Positions 63,026-64,000 of a stretch of DNA of 64,000 bases are shown one piece after another. The notes under the pieces are model-generated. The model saw only the letters and a list, made by a program, of their open reading frames with translations, was not told where the DNA came from and searched no databases. Position 1 is the stretch's first letter. Each line of letters begins with the position of its first letter. The stretch lies in the NCBI RefSeq assembly GCF_008065115.1, contig NZ_CP042913.1, forward strand, positions 71,211 through 135,210. Reading direction: 5' to 3'. The DNA comes from Bythopirellula goksoeyrii. Lineage in GTDB: Bacteria > Planctomycetota > Planctomycetia > Pirellulales > Lacipirellulaceae. Both the position numbers and the translations under genes were made by a program.

Positions 63026-64000
63026 CTACATCCTACCTATGGTGTGTCATGCAGGTCACCTTGATATCGGCGACCGGGCTAGGTTTAACATGTAGTCTAT
63101 GTCGCCGCTACCCTGGGATAGGTGCCCAAGTAGCAAGCACAGCGACGGCGACAATCCTCGTGATAACCATCCTTATACCGATCTCGCTCCCAAGAATCTT
63201 CACTCCACAATCCAATGTGGAAATGACTGCAGACTCGACCGGCTCAGAAGAAACTACCAACTTCAAATCTGTGGAGGATCGCTCTCACGGCCAAGGATCT
63301 CCGGTCTTCTTCAATGCAATGGCATTGTTGTCGGATGTTGGACCTCTTTCAATCGGCAATACTACATCAAGAACAACGCTCGGATGGATTCTCACCAGTC
63401 TGGTAACTCTTGCTGTAGCATTCATGGTCTGGGGGATGCTGCGATTCATTGTTTCCCTAAGATACATCGTTAAACTGATCCGAGCGAGCGTGCCGATAGA
63501 GGACCGCCATGTTCTTCACAGAATTCTTCAACTCGCAGAGCATATTGAAGTTCAAAGGACAATAATACTTTGTGAATCGGCGGAAGTTGCTAGCGCGACA
63601 GTCGTCGGTTGGCGAAAACCGAGGATCATCCTTCCGCTCGATTGGCGCCAGTGGACCAACGATCAACTGCTGGCGGTGCTTGCGCATGAGTTGGCACATA
63701 TTAAGCACAAGGATTTCATATGGCGTTTGCTGAGCAGTCTTGCTGGTGCCATCCATTTCTACCATCCCTTGATTCACTCTCTAGTGAAAAGATTAGCTCT
63801 GTCGCAAGAATTGGCAGCCGATCAATTAGCTGCTGCTACCGTTGGGGGACGAACTAGATATTTGAAGGCGTTGTCACAGTTGGCAATCAGCAGAGACGAT
63901 TCTGTATGGCTTCGCACGGAGCCAATCGTTTTGCCTGCCTTGTCGACTAACTTGATCAGGAGGATCAACATGTTACGAGCAAAGGATTGCGAACAGGAAC
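63022..64000 (+). CDS. BlaR1/MecR1-type M56 metallopeptidase, 5' part
   Basis: Membrane metalloprotease that senses a signal and inactivates the BlaI repressor. The reading frame from ATG 63022 is open to the window end, so only the first 326 residues are seen. Two or more N-terminal transmembrane segments (TATATILVITILIPISL and WILTSLVTLAVAFMVWGML) precede the zinc motif HELAH at 63685-63699 (AHELAHIKHKD), with a downstream Glu in LSQELAADQLA as likely third ligand, all typical of M56. The C-terminal sensor part lies outside the window. Confidence 0.93.
   Translation, partial: MTTSYLWCVMQVTLISATGLGLTCSLCRRYPGIGAQVASTATATILVITILIPISLPRIFTPQSNVEMTADSTGSEETTNFKSVEDRSHGQGSPVFFNAMALLSDVGPLSIGNTTSRTTLGWILTSLVTLAVAFMVWGMLRFIVSLRYIVKLIRASVPIEDRHVLHRILQLAEHIEVQRTIILCESAEVASATVVGWRKPRIILPLDWRQWTNDQLLAVLAHELAHIKHKDFIWRLLSSLAGAIHFYHPLIHSLVKRLALSQELAADQLAAATVGGRTRYLKALSQLAISRDDSVWLRTEPIVLPALSTNLIRRINMLRAKDCEQE

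Noticed and set aside
62639-64000. Reading the blaI-blaR1 pair as a beta-lactam resistance locus
   Set aside because: No beta-lactamase or penicillin-binding protein is seen and BlaI/M56 pairs are abundant in planctomycetes with unknown signals.

Overview
The window looks like chromosome from a planctomycete, most likely a Pirellulales-type aerobic or facultative heterotroph. The evidence is the combination of families: a DUF1559-like protein with a prepilin-like stretch, two DUF1080 (3-keto-disaccharide hydrolase-type) secreted proteins, two PEP-CTERM proteins, an Lpg1974-type outer-membrane protein, two Gfo/Idh/MocA oxidoreductases (one with a Tat signal), an FHA-GAF-PP2C phosphatase, a BlaI/M56 pair and several secreted Cys-rich proteins. 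Genes are loosely packed, often alone or in pairs, on both strands.

Layout. 0-13 kb: alpha/beta hydrolase, glnS, DUF1559-like protein, PfkB kinase, a ComEA-like HhH protein divergent from nadC, a PEP-CTERM protein, a porin-like protein, rpsU and an ABC1/UbiB kinase. 13-23 kb: a large pseudopilin, a small beta-rich protein, a GxxExxY gene, DUF1080, argG, a four-helix-bundle gene, a duplicated ABC-2 permease, pyrB and a NYN-domain protein. 23-35 kb: a two-component pair, mnmG, two convergent lipase-like genes that overlap, a thioredoxin-fold protein, sdaA, an oxidoreductase, trhO and a POT peptide transporter. 36-45 kb: a DUF4394 PEP-CTERM protein, a two-gene pyruvate:ferredoxin oxidoreductase, a UgpC-type ATPase, an OprP-like porin with a small upstream ORF, a Cys-rich protein and tRNA-Gln(CUG). 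45-50 kb: a minus-strand run of Y-family polymerase, GxxExxY and SRAP-like genes, then a cysteine hydrolase and a DUF6973-like protein. 50-64 kb: stress-type phosphatase, outer-membrane protein, DUF1080, BON protein, serC-serA, ClC channel, LRR protein, Tat oxidoreductase, a broken AMP-binding gene and blaI-blaR1 running off the end.

The most unusual pattern is a set of three short genes (two GxxExxY, one four-helix bundle) that each sit between unrelated housekeeping genes and are each enclosed by their own inverted repeats. The arms tend to abut the stop or start codon of the flanking gene. One repeat family also occurs as hairpins with no gene (12923-13044, 17178-17264) and as a single half that supplies the start codon of trhO. 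This suggests a non-transposase mobile cassette system with MITE-like derivatives.

Other points of interest are a possible DNA-damage operon (Y-polymerase, PD-(D/E)XK-like protein, SRAP-like protein), a perfect 14-bp palindrome between the -35 and -10 of blaI, two gene relics (beta-carbonic anhydrase, AMP-binding ligase), and a 51-codon ORF whose stop overlaps the start of a porin gene. All assignments come from reading motifs by eye; no database search was possible.
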